A stretch of DNA of 6,278 nucleotides. It comes from JALHQU01 sp043745295 (lineage in GTDB: Bacteria; Planctomycetota; Planctomycetia; Gemmatales; Gemmataceae). Below are positions 6,211 through 6,278 of the stretch, piece by piece. The stretch is from assembly GCA_043745295.1 (NCBI GenBank), contig JAYTTN010000320.1:1-6278 (forward strand), in the 5' to 3' direction. The translations under genes and the position numbers were made by a program. Position 1 is the first letter of the stretch. Each line of letters starts with the position of its first letter. The notes under the pieces are model-generated. The model saw only the letters and a program-made list of their open reading frames with translations. It was not told the origin of the DNA and did no database searches.

Positions 6211-6278
6211 TTCGCCCGCCGCGCCAGCAAGGGGCGAACCGCCTGAGGGATTGGCCCCTTGCTGGCGCGGCGGGCGAA
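6211..6278. repeat. Perfect 25-bp inverted repeat with 18-base loop
   Basis: Bases 6211-6235 are the exact reverse complement of 6254-6278, with loop 6236-6253. The arms start TTCGCCCGCCGCGCC and include CAGCAAGGGGC. The structure begins 15 bases after the exbB-like stop and ends at the window edge, so the arms may continue and any T run lies out of view. It could act as a strong terminator or 3' stabiliser, or be one copy of a dispersed REP-like palindrome. The first 7 bases (TTCGCCC) can also pair with GGGCGAA at 6232-6238, giving an alternative short hairpin. Confidence 0.9.

Overview
This is a GC-rich window, about 70-75 % GC in the coding stretches I counted by hand, with tightly packed bacterial genes. 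The large Ala-rich TPR membrane protein with a conserved-looking N-terminal module, the ExbB/TolQ-type channel subunit with its own signal peptide, and the very high GC suggest a planctomycete of the Gemmata/Gemmataceae type. That assignment is an inference from gene style; no marker gene is present.

Left part (1-2097, minus strand). Transcription runs from right to left: a GlcF-type iron-sulfur subunit of glycolate oxidase, then a ParD-like antitoxin, then a ParE/RelE-like toxin, then the N-terminus of a second ParD-like antitoxin cut by the window edge. The first three genes are linked by 4-base stop/start overlaps (GTGA, then ATGA), so the toxin-antitoxin pair is translationally coupled to a metabolic gene. 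The toxin is clearly lower in GC than its neighbours, which fits later acquisition of the pair.

Middle (2098-2225). A 128-base divergent intergenic region separates glcF from the next gene and must hold the start signals for both. A TACAAT hexamer on the minus strand and a good GGAGG ribosome binding site on the plus strand are visible.

Right part (2226-6278, plus strand). A 969-residue membrane-anchored TPR-type protein is followed by a 220-base gap with a terminator-like hairpin and a candidate promoter. Then comes an ExbB/TolQ/MotA-family proton channel protein with a cleavable signal peptide and a proline-rich tail. Fifteen bases after its stop codon begins a perfect 25-bp inverted repeat with an 18-base loop. 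It ends exactly at the window edge, and its first 7 bases have two possible pairing partners.

How the parts may work together: GlcF would pass electrons from glycolate oxidation in the GlcDEF complex, whose other subunits are not in view. ParD/ParE would be a type II addiction module. The ExbB-like protein would need an ExbD partner, probably just past the right edge, to use the proton gradient. The TPR protein may be an envelope scaffold. The most unusual features are the glcF-parD-parE coupling with a second ParD behind it and the large terminal inverted repeat. I see no CRISPR array, tRNA, rRNA or insertion sequence.
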